From Bacteroidota bacterium (lineage in GTDB: Bacteria > Bacteroidota > Bacteroidia > Bacteroidales > Lentimicrobiaceae), in assembly GCA_023441805.1 (NCBI GenBank), contig JAEZNO010000002.1:62001-126000 (forward strand): 64,000 bases of DNA, read 5' to 3'. A model generated the notes under the pieces. That model ran no database searches, was not told where the DNA came from, and saw only the letters and a program-made list of their open reading frames with translations. Of this stretch, positions 17,487 to 25,624 are shown piece by piece; position 1 is the first letter of the stretch; each line of letters starts with the position of its first letter. The translations under genes and the position numbers were made by a program.

Positions 17487-18674
17487 TTAGTCAAGTATCT
17501 CAGTTACCTGTCCGGCACCTACTGTACGTCCACCTTCACGAATAGCAAAACGTAAGTTCTTTGCCATAGCGATTGGAGCGATCAGCTTAACTGTGATTGA
17601 GAGGTTATCACCAGGCATAACCATTTCTACGCCATCAGGTAGAATTACTTCACCGGTTACGTCGGTTGTTCTAAAATAGAATTGAGGACGATACTTGTTA
17701 TGGAAAGGAGTATGACGACCACCTTCTTCTTTCTTCAGGATATAAACCTCAGCCTTAAATTCTTTATGAGGAGTTACTGATCCTGGTTTTGCAATTACCA
17801 TACCACGGCGGATAGAATCCTTATCTATACCACGGAGGAGGAGACCTGCGTTATCACCTGCTTCACCTTCATCAAGGATCTTGCGGAACATTTCAACTCC
17901 GGTTACAACTGATTTCAGTTTTTCAGCATCAAGACCGATGATTTCAACGGGGTCACCTGTATGGATAACACCTGTTTCAATACGACCGGTAGCAACAGTA
18001 CCACGACCGGTGATTGAGAATACGTCTTCAACCGGCATCAGGAAGTCCTTATCAACATCACGCGGAGGCAATGGAATCCATGAATCAACAGCGTTCATGA
18101 GTTCAATGATCTTTTCAACCCAAACTGGTTCTTTGTTAAGTCCACCAAGAGCTGAACCACGGATAATAGGAGTATTGTCACCGTCGAAGCCGTAGAAACT
18201 AAGAAGATCGCGGATTTCCATCTCAACGAGATCAAGAAGTTCAGGATCATCAACAAGGTCAACCTTGTTCATAAATACAACGAGGCGGGGAACACCAACC
18301 TGGCGAGCTAACAGAATGTGCTCACGAGTTTGAGGCATAGGACCGTCGGTTGCAGCAACAACAAGGATAGCGCCGTCCATCTGAGCAGCACCTGTAACCA
18401 TGTTCTTAACGTAGTCAGCGTGACCTGGGCAGTCAACGTGCGCATAGTGACGAGTAGCGGTTTGATACTCGATATGACTAGTATTAATAGTAATACCTCT
18501 TTCTTTTTCTTCCGGTGCATTATCGATTGAATCGAATGACCTGAACTCTGACCAGCCTCTATCAGCGAGACACAGAGTAATAGCAGCAGTTAAAGTAGTC
18601 TTTCCATGGTCAACGTGACCGATGGTACCAACGTTAACGTGCGGTTTGGAACGATCGAATTTTTCTTTTGCCAT
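17487..18674 (-). CDS. tuf: Elongation factor Tu
   Basis: 395 aa. The P-loop GHVDHGKT is at 19-26, the switch II motif is DCPGH, and the guanine-specificity motif is NKVD. Three domains are complete to the terminal GRTVGAGQVTEILD. It delivers aminoacyl-tRNA to the ribosome. It is transcribed with four upstream tRNA genes and tRNA-Trp downstream, not with fusA, which is at 58905-61013. Confidence 0.98.
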   Translation of the reverse strand: MAKEKFDRSKPHVNVGTIGHVDHGKTTLTAAITLCLADRGWSEFRSFDSIDNAPEEKERGITINTSHIEYQTATRHYAHVDCPGHADYVKNMVTGAAQMDGAILVVAATDGPMPQTREHILLARQVGVPRLVVFMNKVDLVDDPELLDLVEMEIRDLLSFYGFDGDNTPIIRGSALGGLNKEPVWVEKIIELMNAVDSWIPLPPRDVDKDFLMPVEDVFSITGRGTVATGRIETGVIHTGDPVEIIGLDAEKLKSVVTGVEMFRKILDEGEAGDNAGLLLRGIDKDSIRRGMVIAKPGSVTPHKEFKAEVYILKKEEGGRHTPFHNKYRPQFYFRTTDVTGEVILPDGVEMVMPGDNLSITVKLIAPIAMAKNLRFAIREGGRTVGAGQVTEILD

Positions 18675-18737
18675 ATTAAATAGATGTGTTAATTTTTGTA
18701 GATTCTTTAAAACTTACCATTATACAAAAAAAATCTG

Positions 18738-18809
<72 letters not shown>

Positions 18810-18858
18810 ATTAGCTGAATTAAGCTTGTATATAACCACCAGCTTTCATTCAGATTTG

Positions 18859-18931
18859 AGCGGAAAACGGGGCTCGAACCCGCCACCTACAGCTTGGAAG
18901 GCTGTCGCTCTACCAAATGAGCTATTTCCGC
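18859..18931 (-). tRNA. tRNA-Gly (anticodon TCC)
   Basis: 73-nt cloverleaf with acceptor GCGGAAA/TTTCCGC, anticodon TCC and T loop GTTCGAGCC. The discriminator is U and no CCA is encoded. It is the third gene of the Thr-Tyr-Gly-Thr-tuf cluster. Confidence 0.95.
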
Positions 18932-18963
18932 TTTTGGTCTGTGAATTTATTTTCAGTTAGAAG

Positions 18964-19045
18964 TGGGGAGAGGAGGATTCGAACCTCCGAAGGCTGCGCC
19001 AACAGATTTACAGTCTGCCCCATTTGACCGCTCTGGAATCTCCCC
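18964..19045 (-). tRNA. tRNA-Tyr (anticodon GTA)
   Basis: 82-nt class II tRNA with acceptor GGGGAGA/TCTCCCC, anticodon GTA and a long variable arm, as expected for bacterial tRNA-Tyr. The discriminator is A and no CCA is encoded. Confidence 0.95.
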
Positions 19046-19073
19046 AATAAAATAATTCACATTCAAAGAACTG

Positions 19074-19147
19074 AGCCGATGGAGGGATTCGAACCCCCGA
19101 CCAGCTGATTACAAATCAGCTGCTCTGGCCAACTGAGCTACATCGGC
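19074..19147 (-). tRNA. tRNA-Thr (anticodon TGT)
   Basis: 74-nt cloverleaf with a perfect acceptor GCCGATG/CATCGGC, anticodon TGT and T loop GTTCGAATC. It is the first gene of the tRNA-tuf operon and shares its acceptor 5' strand with the other tRNA-Thr. Confidence 0.95.
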
Positions 19148-19223
19148 ATTTTTGTTTTTAACGCTCTTTTGTTAATTGACAACTCATTGATTACTCTCTT
19201 TGCTGCCAATTCCCTGCTCTTCT

Positions 19224-19256
19224 AAAAAAAGCAGTCCTTCTTTTCAAAAGGACTGC
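19224..19256 (-). terminator. Rho-independent terminator of the rpsU-xerC-hpf operon
   Basis: GCAGTCCTT and AAGGACTGC form a perfect 9-bp stem with an 8-nt loop, followed on the minus strand by seven Ts. It lies 66 bp after the hpf stop. Its upstream end (19256) is the last base of the -7 box of the tRNA-tuf promoter. Confidence 0.85.
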
Positions 19257-19286
19257 AAATGTATGACTATTTTTGATTCCAACAAA
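19256..19286 (-). promoter_or_regulatory. Consensus promoter of the tRNA-tuf operon
   Basis: On the minus strand this reads TTTG, a 19-bp spacer, then TACATTTG, a full match to the Bacteroidota vegetative consensus. The expected start point lies inside the terminator hairpin. Transcripts from here would lack the first arm of that stem and so should not terminate. Confidence 0.65.
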
Positions 19287-19321
19287 AACTTTTTTGCTTT
19301 TTTTTGTCAGTACCCTGTTTT

Positions 19322-19618
19322 TTATTTTCTGAACTTCTCCTTATGCCTGTCTAGTTGCTTTCTTAACGCATCAACTGCTGTATCTGTTGCCTCTTCAAAT
19401 GTGGTCGATTGCTTCCTTGCAAACAAGTCGTTTCCCCTAATCTGTAATCTGATCTCTGCTACCTTATTCTCCTGAGTCTCACTATTTTCCAACTTTAACG
19501 TAACATCGCTGCCAATAATTCCATCATAAACTCCTGATAATTTCTCAACTTTTCCATTGATAAAGTCTTCCAACTTTTTGTCAGTCTTAAACTTTACTGA
19601 GGTGATGTTAACTTTCAT
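19322..19618 (-). CDS. hpf: Ribosome hibernation-promoting factor (short HPF/RaiA type)
   Basis: 98 aa from the ATG at 19618. This start overlaps the xerC stop as ATGA and has GGAGG a few bases upstream, so it is chosen over a TTG at 19642. The single HPF/YfiA domain shows KVNITSVKFKTDKKLEDFINGKVEKL and ends in a basic helix. It lacks the C-terminal dimerisation domain of long HPF. In the family this protein inactivates ribosomes in stationary phase. Downstream of rpsU and xerC in one operon, it ends before a strong terminator. Confidence 0.9.
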   Translation of the reverse strand: MKVNITSVKFKTDKKLEDFINGKVEKLSGVYDGIIGSDVTLKLENSETQENKVAEIRLQIRGNDLFARKQSTTFEEATDTAVDALRKQLDRHKEKFRK

Positions 19619-20514
19619 GATTCCTCCTTTTTTGTAGCCCAATTATGGGCTTGTTTATATATAGTTTTTAATTTCTCTATATTAGTATGTGTATACACCT
19701 GTGTGGATGCAAGGCTCGAATGCCCCAAAATTTCCTTGATGGCATTCAAATCTGCTCCTTCATTTAACATTACTGTTGCAAATGTATGTCTGAGTACATG
19801 GGGACTTTTTTTACCTGTTACACCGGCTAGTGTAAGGTACTTCTTAACCAGATTGTAGAAATATGCACGATTGGCCTTGTTACCATCATCATTGATAATA
19901 AGCTCTTGCACACCTGATAAAGCCACTCCTTCCCTCATGCTTAGATATGCTTTAATCTGATCGAGTAATAAAGCGGAAACAGGTATTATGCGCTGTTTGT
20001 TTCGTTTTCCGATTACTTTTATTGTCTGAAGTGAAAAATCAATATCCTTTATGGTCAACCTCTCAAGTTCGGCTAGTCGCATTCCTGTACCGTAGAAAAT
20101 TTCAAGTACAAGAAAATCACGCTTTCCGGAAAATGTATTTTCCTCCTGCAATAATGAAAGCGCACGTGCCATTTCTTTTTTTGTAGCAAATGAAGGTAAA
20201 TTATCCGGTGTTTTGAGAGAAGAAGAAAAACGCACCGGACTAGAGCTGATAAGACCTAACCTAAGTAGATATTTATAATAAGATTTAACTGATGATAGTT
20301 TTCTATTGACACTTCTGGGACTTATACCTGCATCAATGAGTGATGCAAGCCATGATCTGACTATTGGATATGTTACCAGATCATCCTGTGTAATTTCGTA
20401 AACATTATTAAGGTAATTCTCAAATTGGCTAAGGTCACATCTATATGCTTGTACCGTGTGGGATGAGTATCGTTTTTCGAAGAACAGGTGGTCAAAAAAA
20501 CTTTCCCTAATCAT
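19615..20514 (-). CDS. xerC: Tyrosine recombinase XerC/XerD type
   Basis: 299 aa. The N-terminal SAM-like core-binding domain is at about 1-90 and the catalytic domain at about 108-290. The catalytic set is complete: Arg146, Lys170, His239, Arg242, His265 and nucleophile Tyr274. The length and the housekeeping context (between rpsU and hpf) point to chromosome dimer resolution at dif, not to an element integrase. The choice between XerC and XerD cannot be made from the sequence alone. Confidence 0.87.
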   Translation of the reverse strand: MIRESFFDHLFFEKRYSSHTVQAYRCDLSQFENYLNNVYEITQDDLVTYPIVRSWLASLIDAGISPRSVNRKLSSVKSYYKYLLRLGLISSSPVRFSSSLKTPDNLPSFATKKEMARALSLLQEENTFSGKRDFLVLEIFYGTGMRLAELERLTIKDIDFSLQTIKVIGKRNKQRIIPVSALLLDQIKAYLSMREGVALSGVQELIINDDGNKANRAYFYNLVKKYLTLAGVTGKKSPHVLRHTFATVMLNEGADLNAIKEILGHSSLASTQVYTHTNIEKLKTIYKQAHNWATKKEES

Positions 20515-20626
20515 GCCAATATAAAAAAAGAAGAAAACTTAGCTTTTGAGTAATAACGTATAAATGTAATACTTTATTACCTGAAAGCCAAACTTTCTTC
20601 CTTAAATCGCACTTAAAAAAGAGGCT

Positions 20627-20821
20627 TTACTTTTCAGCTTCTTGCTGCAGCTTCTGAACATAGATTGCATGCAGCCTGGCCTCGCGGTTTTTTACAGAAG
20701 GTTTGGTAAATTTTTGTCTTTCACGGAGCTCTTTTACTACTCCGGTTTTTTCAAATTTCCTCTTCAGTTTCTTTAAGGCCCTGTCAATGTTTTCGCCTTC
20801 TTTAACGGGTACGATAATCAT
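20627..20821 (-). CDS. rpsU: Ribosomal protein S21
   Basis: 64 aa, basic. It has the family start MIIVPVKEGENIDRALKKLKRKFEKTGVVKELRERQ. S21 helps mRNA pairing with the 3' end of 16S rRNA. In Bacteroidota the anti-SD is often sequestered by S21 and S18, which fits the scarcity of Shine-Dalgarno sequences here. First gene of the rpsU-xerC-hpf operon. Confidence 0.95.
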   Translation of the reverse strand: MIIVPVKEGENIDRALKKLKRKFEKTGVVKELRERQKFTKPSVKNREARLHAIYVQKLQQEAEK

Positions 20822-20883
20822 GTGAAATACTCTCTCTTTCTTTTAATTTATAAAAATTGAATTCAATTCTCTTTAAAGGGCTG

Positions 20884-20915
20884 CAAAAGTAATAACTATT
20901 TTCTATTACAGCAAC
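20884..20915 (-). promoter_or_regulatory. Promoter of rpsU-xerC-hpf
   Basis: Minus strand GTTG, a 20-bp spacer, TACTTTTG, then CAGCCC. The -7 box is a full match to TAnnTTTG. The start codon is 63 bp downstream. Confidence 0.6.
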
Positions 20916-20961
20916 ATTTAATCGCAAATTTTCCTAGCCTTATATTTTATACCCACATTAT

Positions 20962-23211
20962 TTAATTAATACCGGATTGTTGCCGATGTTCAGAAGTCAT
21001 CATGTGTTGTTCAAAAAAGTTGAAGATCTTATTAAATAAGTGAATTCTGGTATTACCTCCATAAATACTATGATTTCTGTTGGTATATACCATCATATCG
21101 AATTGCTTGTTTGCCTGTACCAATTGCTCTGAGAACTCAAGTGTATTTTGCAGATGCACATTATCGTCAGCTGTACCATGCAACAATAACAGATTACCCT
21201 GAAGTTTATCGGCAAAGAAAAGGGGTGAATTCTCATCATATCCCTGTGGATTTTCCTTTGGAGTTCTCATAAACCGTTCAGTATATATATTATCATAGTA
21301 CCTCCAATTGGTTACAGGTGCAACAGCTACTCCGCTGTTAAAAACACCATCCCCTTTTACCATACACGATGTAGAAATAAATCCACCATAACTCCATCCC
21401 CAAATGCCAATTTTGTCAGCATCAACATATGGTAATTTGGCAAGGTATTTCGCACTCTGAATCTGGTCAATAGTCTCATATTTGCCCAATTGCAGATAAG
21501 TAACCTTCCTGAAAGCCTCCCCCCTTGTTCCTGTTCCTCTTGGATCGACACAAACTACAATAAATCCTTTCTGTGCAAGGAAGTCATCAAATCCTAAGCT
21601 CCATCGATCAAGTACTTCCTGTGAGTTTGGACCACTATACTGATTCATTATTACAGGATACTTTATTGATTTATTAAAATCAGGAGGGTAGATAGCCCAG
21701 GCGTTCAGCTTTATTCCTTCATCAGTTGTAATTGTAAAAAATTCTTTTGTCCTGAATTTATATTCCTTCAATATGTTGACCAGGTCTTCATTCGATTCAA
21801 GATTCCTCACTAGTTTTCCATCAGCTAATCTCAATGTATACTGTGGCGGAGTGGTTGCTGATGAATAGGTATTGATAAAGTACTTGAATGTCTTGCTGAA
21901 TTGAGCATCATTAGTTCCTTTCTCAGGAGTTAATAATAGTGCTATGCGATAATCATCCACACTCACACGATAAATATTGCGTACCAACGGACTTTCTACA
22001 GCAGCCTGGTAGTATATTAATTTTCTCACCGGATCGTATCCATAAAAATCAGTAACATCCCATTCGCCTTTAGTGATTTGCTTTATTTGTCCGGTCTTAA
22101 TATCACATTTATAAATATGACTCCAGCCATCCATCTCACTGGTGATCAGAAACGAATTTCCATCAGGCAAGAACCAGATGTTATCAAAGTTGCCCTCATC
22201 TATGTAATACTTATTTTCTTCAGTATAAATTACTTTGCCGGATCCATTGGTGGCATTTACACCCAGAATCTCGAGTTTATTCTGCAAACGGTTTAGGCGT
22301 AGTACTGCAAGTAATGATGGGTCCTTTGTGAACATAATCCTCGGGATATACTGATCAGTTTCGGGACCGACATCTACAATAGTAGTGCTTTTGGTATCAA
22401 GATTATAGATATGTACTGAAACGATTGAGTTATCTTCGCCTGCTTTGGGATATTTGAACTGGCTGTTTGAAGGATATACTGCATTCTCCTCTATTGCCGG
22501 TTTTGAACCTTTAAACATTGTCATATTAAACATGGCAACACCACTTTCGTCAAATCTCATATAAGCCAAGCGCTTACTGTCAGCCGACCATGAGAATGCT
22601 TTGTTAAACTCAAATTCTTCTTCATAAACCCAGTCAGGTGCTCCATTTATTATTTCGTTGAATTTGCCGTCACTGGTTATTTGTATCTCCTTCCCTGTGG
22701 TCAGATCAACAATAAACAGATTGTTATCCCTGACGAAAGCGATGTTTTTAGCATCAGGTGAAAACGTTGCTAACTGTTGCTTTCCATTTTCTGATAATGG
22801 CTTAAACGACTTGTCGTGAATGTTATAGATATAATAGTCGGCTTTGAACGATCTTCTGTAGATTGGTTCGTAGCTTGTTTGAATTAATATTGCCGATTCA
22901 TCATCTGCGAATTCGTAATCATAAACAAATTTAATTTTGTCGGTTCTGAAATCTTTGATGTCGAATACTTTTGATACGCTGTCACCAGTCTTATACTCAT
23001 ATCTAACGATATAGGTATTATCATCCGATAAAGTAGTATAGTGTAATCCATCATTCATTGACCGTAACTCATTAATTCCGTTTTGACGAAAGACACGAGT
23101 CTTTAGGATATCATCAAGAGTAAAACTTTTAGTTCTATTCTGTGAAAACAAGAATAGTGGCAGTATGAGTAGCAATAGTGCTATTTGAATCTCGATTCGG
23201 ATTTTTTTCAT
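20962..23211 (-). CDS. Dipeptidyl peptidase IV (S9 family)
   Basis: 749 aa. An N-terminal signal or anchor segment (about 1-23) precedes a beta-propeller domain that contains DWVYEEEFEF, the double-Glu motif that fixes the substrate N-terminus. The C-terminal alpha/beta hydrolase carries GWSYGG (Ser at about 607), GTADDNVH (Asp at about 682) and NHSIYGG (His at about 714). It should remove X-Pro or X-Ala dipeptides in the periplasm. It is a single gene transcribed away from the 11-mer array at 23514. Confidence 0.93.
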   Translation of the reverse strand: MKKIRIEIQIALLLLILPLFLFSQNRTKSFTLDDILKTRVFRQNGINELRSMNDGLHYTTLSDDNTYIVRYEYKTGDSVSKVFDIKDFRTDKIKFVYDYEFADDESAILIQTSYEPIYRRSFKADYYIYNIHDKSFKPLSENGKQQLATFSPDAKNIAFVRDNNLFIVDLTTGKEIQITSDGKFNEIINGAPDWVYEEEFEFNKAFSWSADSKRLAYMRFDESGVAMFNMTMFKGSKPAIEENAVYPSNSQFKYPKAGEDNSIVSVHIYNLDTKSTTIVDVGPETDQYIPRIMFTKDPSLLAVLRLNRLQNKLEILGVNATNGSGKVIYTEENKYYIDEGNFDNIWFLPDGNSFLITSEMDGWSHIYKCDIKTGQIKQITKGEWDVTDFYGYDPVRKLIYYQAAVESPLVRNIYRVSVDDYRIALLLTPEKGTNDAQFSKTFKYFINTYSSATTPPQYTLRLADGKLVRNLESNEDLVNILKEYKFRTKEFFTITTDEGIKLNAWAIYPPDFNKSIKYPVIMNQYSGPNSQEVLDRWSLGFDDFLAQKGFIVVCVDPRGTGTRGEAFRKVTYLQLGKYETIDQIQSAKYLAKLPYVDADKIGIWGWSYGGFISTSCMVKGDGVFNSGVAVAPVTNWRYYDNIYTERFMRTPKENPQGYDENSPLFFADKLQGNLLLLHGTADDNVHLQNTLEFSEQLVQANKQFDMMVYTNRNHSIYGGNTRIHLFNKIFNFFEQHMMTSEHRQQSGIN

Positions 23212-23513
23212 TTTAATGAGTTAATTAAAGAAGCACAAAAATATTAAAATAAGTTTACCGCATTCACTATATGAATATAACCTGTTGAAAACTTATTCTT
23301 TACCACTAAAATTGAGCCTAAAAATAAGGTTATTTAAAGACTCAGTCGGCAATTTATCCGTAAGTATTATAGCATTCCTAATCTACGACAAGAAGTTCTG
23401 GAGAGAGTATAGAAAATTCTTATCGAAAATGGAGGCTTAATCAAGTGATTTTTATAAATGGGCAATTACCCAGATCTTAAAATAGAAGTACTTAACCCAT
23501 ATTAAAGACGGCA

Positions 23514-23604
23514 TCCCTTTACCCTCCCTTTACCCTCTCCTTACCCTCTCCTTACCCCGGGGGTAAGGAGAGGGTAAAGGGAGGGTAAAGGGACCGTTAA
23601 GGGA
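23514..23604. repeat. Inverted array of 11-bp units (4 left, 4 right), TTACC/GGTAA core
   Basis: Left units are TCCCTTTACCC twice and TCTCCTTACCC twice, followed by a CGG spacer. Right units are GGGTAAGGAGA, GGGTAAAGGGA twice, then a diverged CCGTTAAGGGA. The right units are exact reverse complements of the left ones, giving 34 complementary bases with one extra 11-nt unit on the left. Core TTACC begins at 23519, 23530, 23541 and 23552. Core GGTAA begins at 23562, 23573 and 23584, with a weak CGTTA at 23595. The right arm also fits a G-quadruplex pattern on the plus strand. Confidence 0.9.
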
Positions 23605-23700
23605 CTACATGCTTAATACCTGCCAATCAGCCTAATGGCAATATTACAATTGATGTCTTTGTGAATATTTCAGTTGTATTCTAAACCAGTTACGATTCTG

Positions 23701-23731
23701 ATTGTTATTTTGAAAAATTTATGTATCTTAG
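23701..23731 (+). promoter_or_regulatory. Promoter of the greA/B-type gene
   Basis: ATTG (23701-23704), a 19-bp spacer, TATCTTAG (23724-23731). The -7 box differs from TAnnTTTG at two positions, but spacing is exact. It lies about 100 bp downstream of the 11-mer array. Confidence 0.5.
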
Positions 23732-23752
23732 TGCCACATTTTGAAAATTACC

Positions 23753-23791
23753 ATGATGAACAAAGCACGACATTTGATCTTATCATCTTAA
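23753..23791 (+). CDS. Possible 12-13 codon leader peptide
   Basis: ATG ATG AAC AAA GCA CGA CAT TTG, then four more codons and TAA, giving (M)MNKARHLILSS. It starts about 16 nt after the expected transcription start and ends 28 bp before a terminator-like hairpin, the layout of a transcription attenuator. No run of one amino acid is present, so the signal that would stall ribosomes is unclear. Translation is inferred. Confidence 0.35.
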   Translation: MMNKARHLILSS

Positions 23792-23818
23792 CAAAGAAAC
23801 CTTATAACCCTTATGAAT

Positions 23819-23851
23819 AAGCCGGGGTTACCGGCTTTTTTATTTTTATTA
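23819..23851 (+). terminator. Terminator-like hairpin in the greA/B leader
   Basis: AAGCCGG and CCGGCTT form a perfect 7-bp stem with loop GGTTA, followed by TTTTATTTTTATT. TAACCC at 23805-23810 can pair with GGGTTA at 23825-23830, which would open the stem, so an antiterminator form is possible. The gene start is 13 nt after the end of the T-rich tract. Confidence 0.65.
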
Positions 23852-23863
23852 AATATTATAACC

Positions 23864-24274
23864 ATGAATGAAATAATTATCAGTAACAGAGACGCTGCCC
23901 GTATTTGGAGTTATATAGAAGAAGCCAGACGGGGTGGAGCTAAAGTCGGCGAAAACCTGGTTCCATTAATGAATGAATTAAACAGGGCTAAAAAAGTTGA
24001 TCCCGAAAAGATGCCGTCAGATGTGGTAACTATGAATTCGGTTGTTTCATTACGTAACATTAAAACCAATAAAGTAACCAGGATCCAGATCGTGTATCCT
24101 CCACAATCTGACATCTCACAACAAAAGATATCAATATTTGCACCGGTTGGAACCGCATTACTAGGATATCGCAAAGGCAATTTGGTTGAATGGAATACTC
24201 CTTCAGGAATTACTCAGTTTGAAATACTCGATATTCTTTATCAACCTGAAGCAGATGGTAAATTTGATTTGTAA
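23864..24274 (+). CDS. GreA/GreB-family (Rnk-like) transcription factor
   Basis: 136 aa from the ATG at 23864. An in-frame ATG at 23813 falls just before the terminator-like hairpin and would make the hairpin coding, so it is less likely. A short helical N-terminus (DAARIWSYIEEARRGGAKVGENLVPLMNEL) is followed by the GreA/B C-terminal FKBP-like domain with VVTMNSVVSLRN, SIFAPVGTALLGY and GNLVEWNTPSG. The short length and absent long coiled coil fit the Rnk type, which binds RNA polymerase. It is followed 25 bp later by the glycosyltransferase gene. Confidence 0.85.
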   Translation: MNEIIISNRDAARIWSYIEEARRGGAKVGENLVPLMNELNRAKKVDPEKMPSDVVTMNSVVSLRNIKTNKVTRIQIVYPPQSDISQQKISIFAPVGTALLGYRKGNLVEWNTPSGITQFEILDILYQPEADGKFDL

Positions 24275-24299
24275 TTTAGCAAATTAATTTCCCGTTCAA

Positions 24300-25553
24300 T
24301 TGAAGCGATTCATCAACTCATTTTTTGAAAAAAATACTTTCTTAAAAATTATAGCCCTTTATGCTATTGCATTCTGGGCTATAATTTTTTTGGTTGCATT
24401 GATATTCCGGAAAGACTTACTTGAGGCCTCCAATTTCCTGTACTGGGATGCCGAACATTATCACTACATAAGCAAATTTAGGTACGAAGACTACCGTGTA
24501 GCCTTTTTTCCACTGCTACCACTCATCTGGAGATGGCTTGCACTTGATGTTTACGGGATTGTCATTGTAAACAGTCTTATCTTCTTTTGCTCATTTTGGT
24601 TACTGTCGCGTGAATTGAAACTATCGGTAAAAGAAATTACCATTATCCTGACAATTCCATGTTTCATCTTCTTCTACCTCCCATTTTCTGAATCTTTATT
24701 TTTCTTTAGCTCAACATTAATCATAATAGGATTACGAAATGACAAGTGGTATCATGTATTGACAGGGTTGTTTATTGCTTCTTTGTCAAGGCCTGCCTTT
24801 CTTATTTTCATTCCGGCCCTCATAATTGCAGAATATTCAGTCAGAGGAGCTTCATCCGCCTCTTTTGCGAAATTCAAAACAGTTGCAACCGGTATACTTA
24901 TACTGGCAGCAGGTACATTGGTTGTGGCTATAATACAGTACGTCGATACTCACGAGTGGTTTAAATTTTGGGAAGCTCAAAAAGGATGGGGGAATCACCT
25001 TCAAATCCCCAAATTGCCGCTTACGTCATGGGCAGGTGGGAACATTGTGCGATTAGACGGCTCAGCATTTTTGGTGGGAGCTTTATCAGGTATCTTTCTT
25101 TTATTATGGCTATTAAGAGTCAAATATATCGAGGGCTTCCGGCTACAAAAAGAGACAGTCTTTTCACTGGCATACTTAGGTGGTATCACATTGAGTGTGC
25201 TAATGTTTCGGGGAGGCAGCCTGTTCAGTCTGAACCGGTTTGTTTATGCAACTGCATTTATGGTTGTTGCCATGCACTTTTTCTTGAATCTGAAGTTACG
25301 GCTATCAAACAAAGACTTACTTTACATATTCCTATTAATGACTCTGGTGTGGGTTGTTTTATTTCATGCATACTCACATATACAGTATTTTATGAAGTTT
25401 GTTCTTCTATCCTTATACCTTCTATTACCATTCTCAATTCTTAGCGAAAAGCAAAACATCCAAAGAATCGGGTTAATCGTGTTGGTGGCTGTTAACTTTA
25501 CTTTCCAGATACTTATGTTTATAAGATTTCTTAGCGGAGGCTGGATTGCATAA
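24300..25553 (+). CDS. GT-C family membrane glycosyltransferase (PIG-V-like mannosyltransferase)
   Basis: 417 aa with about 9-11 hydrophobic segments. The first periplasmic loop has the acidic motif YWDAEHYHY (residues about 48-56), where the Asp is the likely catalytic residue of GT-C enzymes using polyprenyl-phosphate sugars. The only start after the in-frame stop is TTG at 24300; no ATG occurs in frame until far into the protein. It probably adds a sugar to a lipid or protein acceptor at the periplasmic face; the acceptor is unknown. It lies in one transcription unit with the greA/B gene. Confidence 0.75.
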   Translation: MKRFINSFFEKNTFLKIIALYAIAFWAIIFLVALIFRKDLLEASNFLYWDAEHYHYISKFRYEDYRVAFFPLLPLIWRWLALDVYGIVIVNSLIFFCSFWLLSRELKLSVKEITIILTIPCFIFFYLPFSESLFFFSSTLIIIGLRNDKWYHVLTGLFIASLSRPAFLIFIPALIIAEYSVRGASSASFAKFKTVATGILILAAGTLVVAIIQYVDTHEWFKFWEAQKGWGNHLQIPKLPLTSWAGGNIVRLDGSAFLVGALSGIFLLLWLLRVKYIEGFRLQKETVFSLAYLGGITLSVLMFRGGSLFSLNRFVYATAFMVVAMHFFLNLKLRLSNKDLLYIFLLMTLVWVVLFHAYSHIQYFMKFVLLSLYLLLPFSILSEKQNIQRIGLIVLVAVNFTFQILMFIRFLSGGWIA

Positions 25554-25585
25554 AATAGAATGCATAAAATATTAAGAGTAAAAAA

Positions 25586-25618
25586 AGGCCATCCTTATCG
25601 GATAGCCTCTTTATTATT
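25586..25618 (+). terminator. Rho-independent terminator after the glycosyltransferase gene
   Basis: AGGC-ATCC and GGAT-GCCT pair with one C/A mismatch and a 5-nt loop, followed by CTTTATTATT. It lies between the plus-strand unit and the minus-strand tRNA-Val. Confidence 0.7.
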
Positions 25619-25624
25619 TACCTG

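Larger units (their letters stand above)
23212..23863. other. Divergent intergenic region with array, promoter and leader
   Basis: This 652-bp gap lies between the divergent dipeptidyl peptidase and greA/B genes. It contains the inverted 11-mer array (23514-23604), a promoter (23701-23731), a 12-13 codon leader frame and a terminator-like hairpin (23819-23851). The first 300 bp hold only an open frame without a start codon. No good promoter for the peptidase gene is visible beyond a TATTTTTG at about 23240. Confidence 0.7.

Noticed and set aside
19615..20514. Phage or integrative-element integrase
   Set aside because: The recombinase sits in a housekeeping operon with rpsU and hpf, has Xer length and full catalytic set, and no att-like repeats or cargo genes are nearby, although tRNA genes are close.
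23223..23440. Open frame without start codon ending in FWREYRKFLSKMEA
   Set aside because: There is no ATG or GTG start near its 5' end, it overlaps the region upstream of dpp4, and no family is recognisable. It could be a gene remnant but support is too thin.
23514..23604. CRISPR array
   Set aside because: The 11-bp units are contiguous with no unique spacers, are inverted about a centre, and there are no cas genes.
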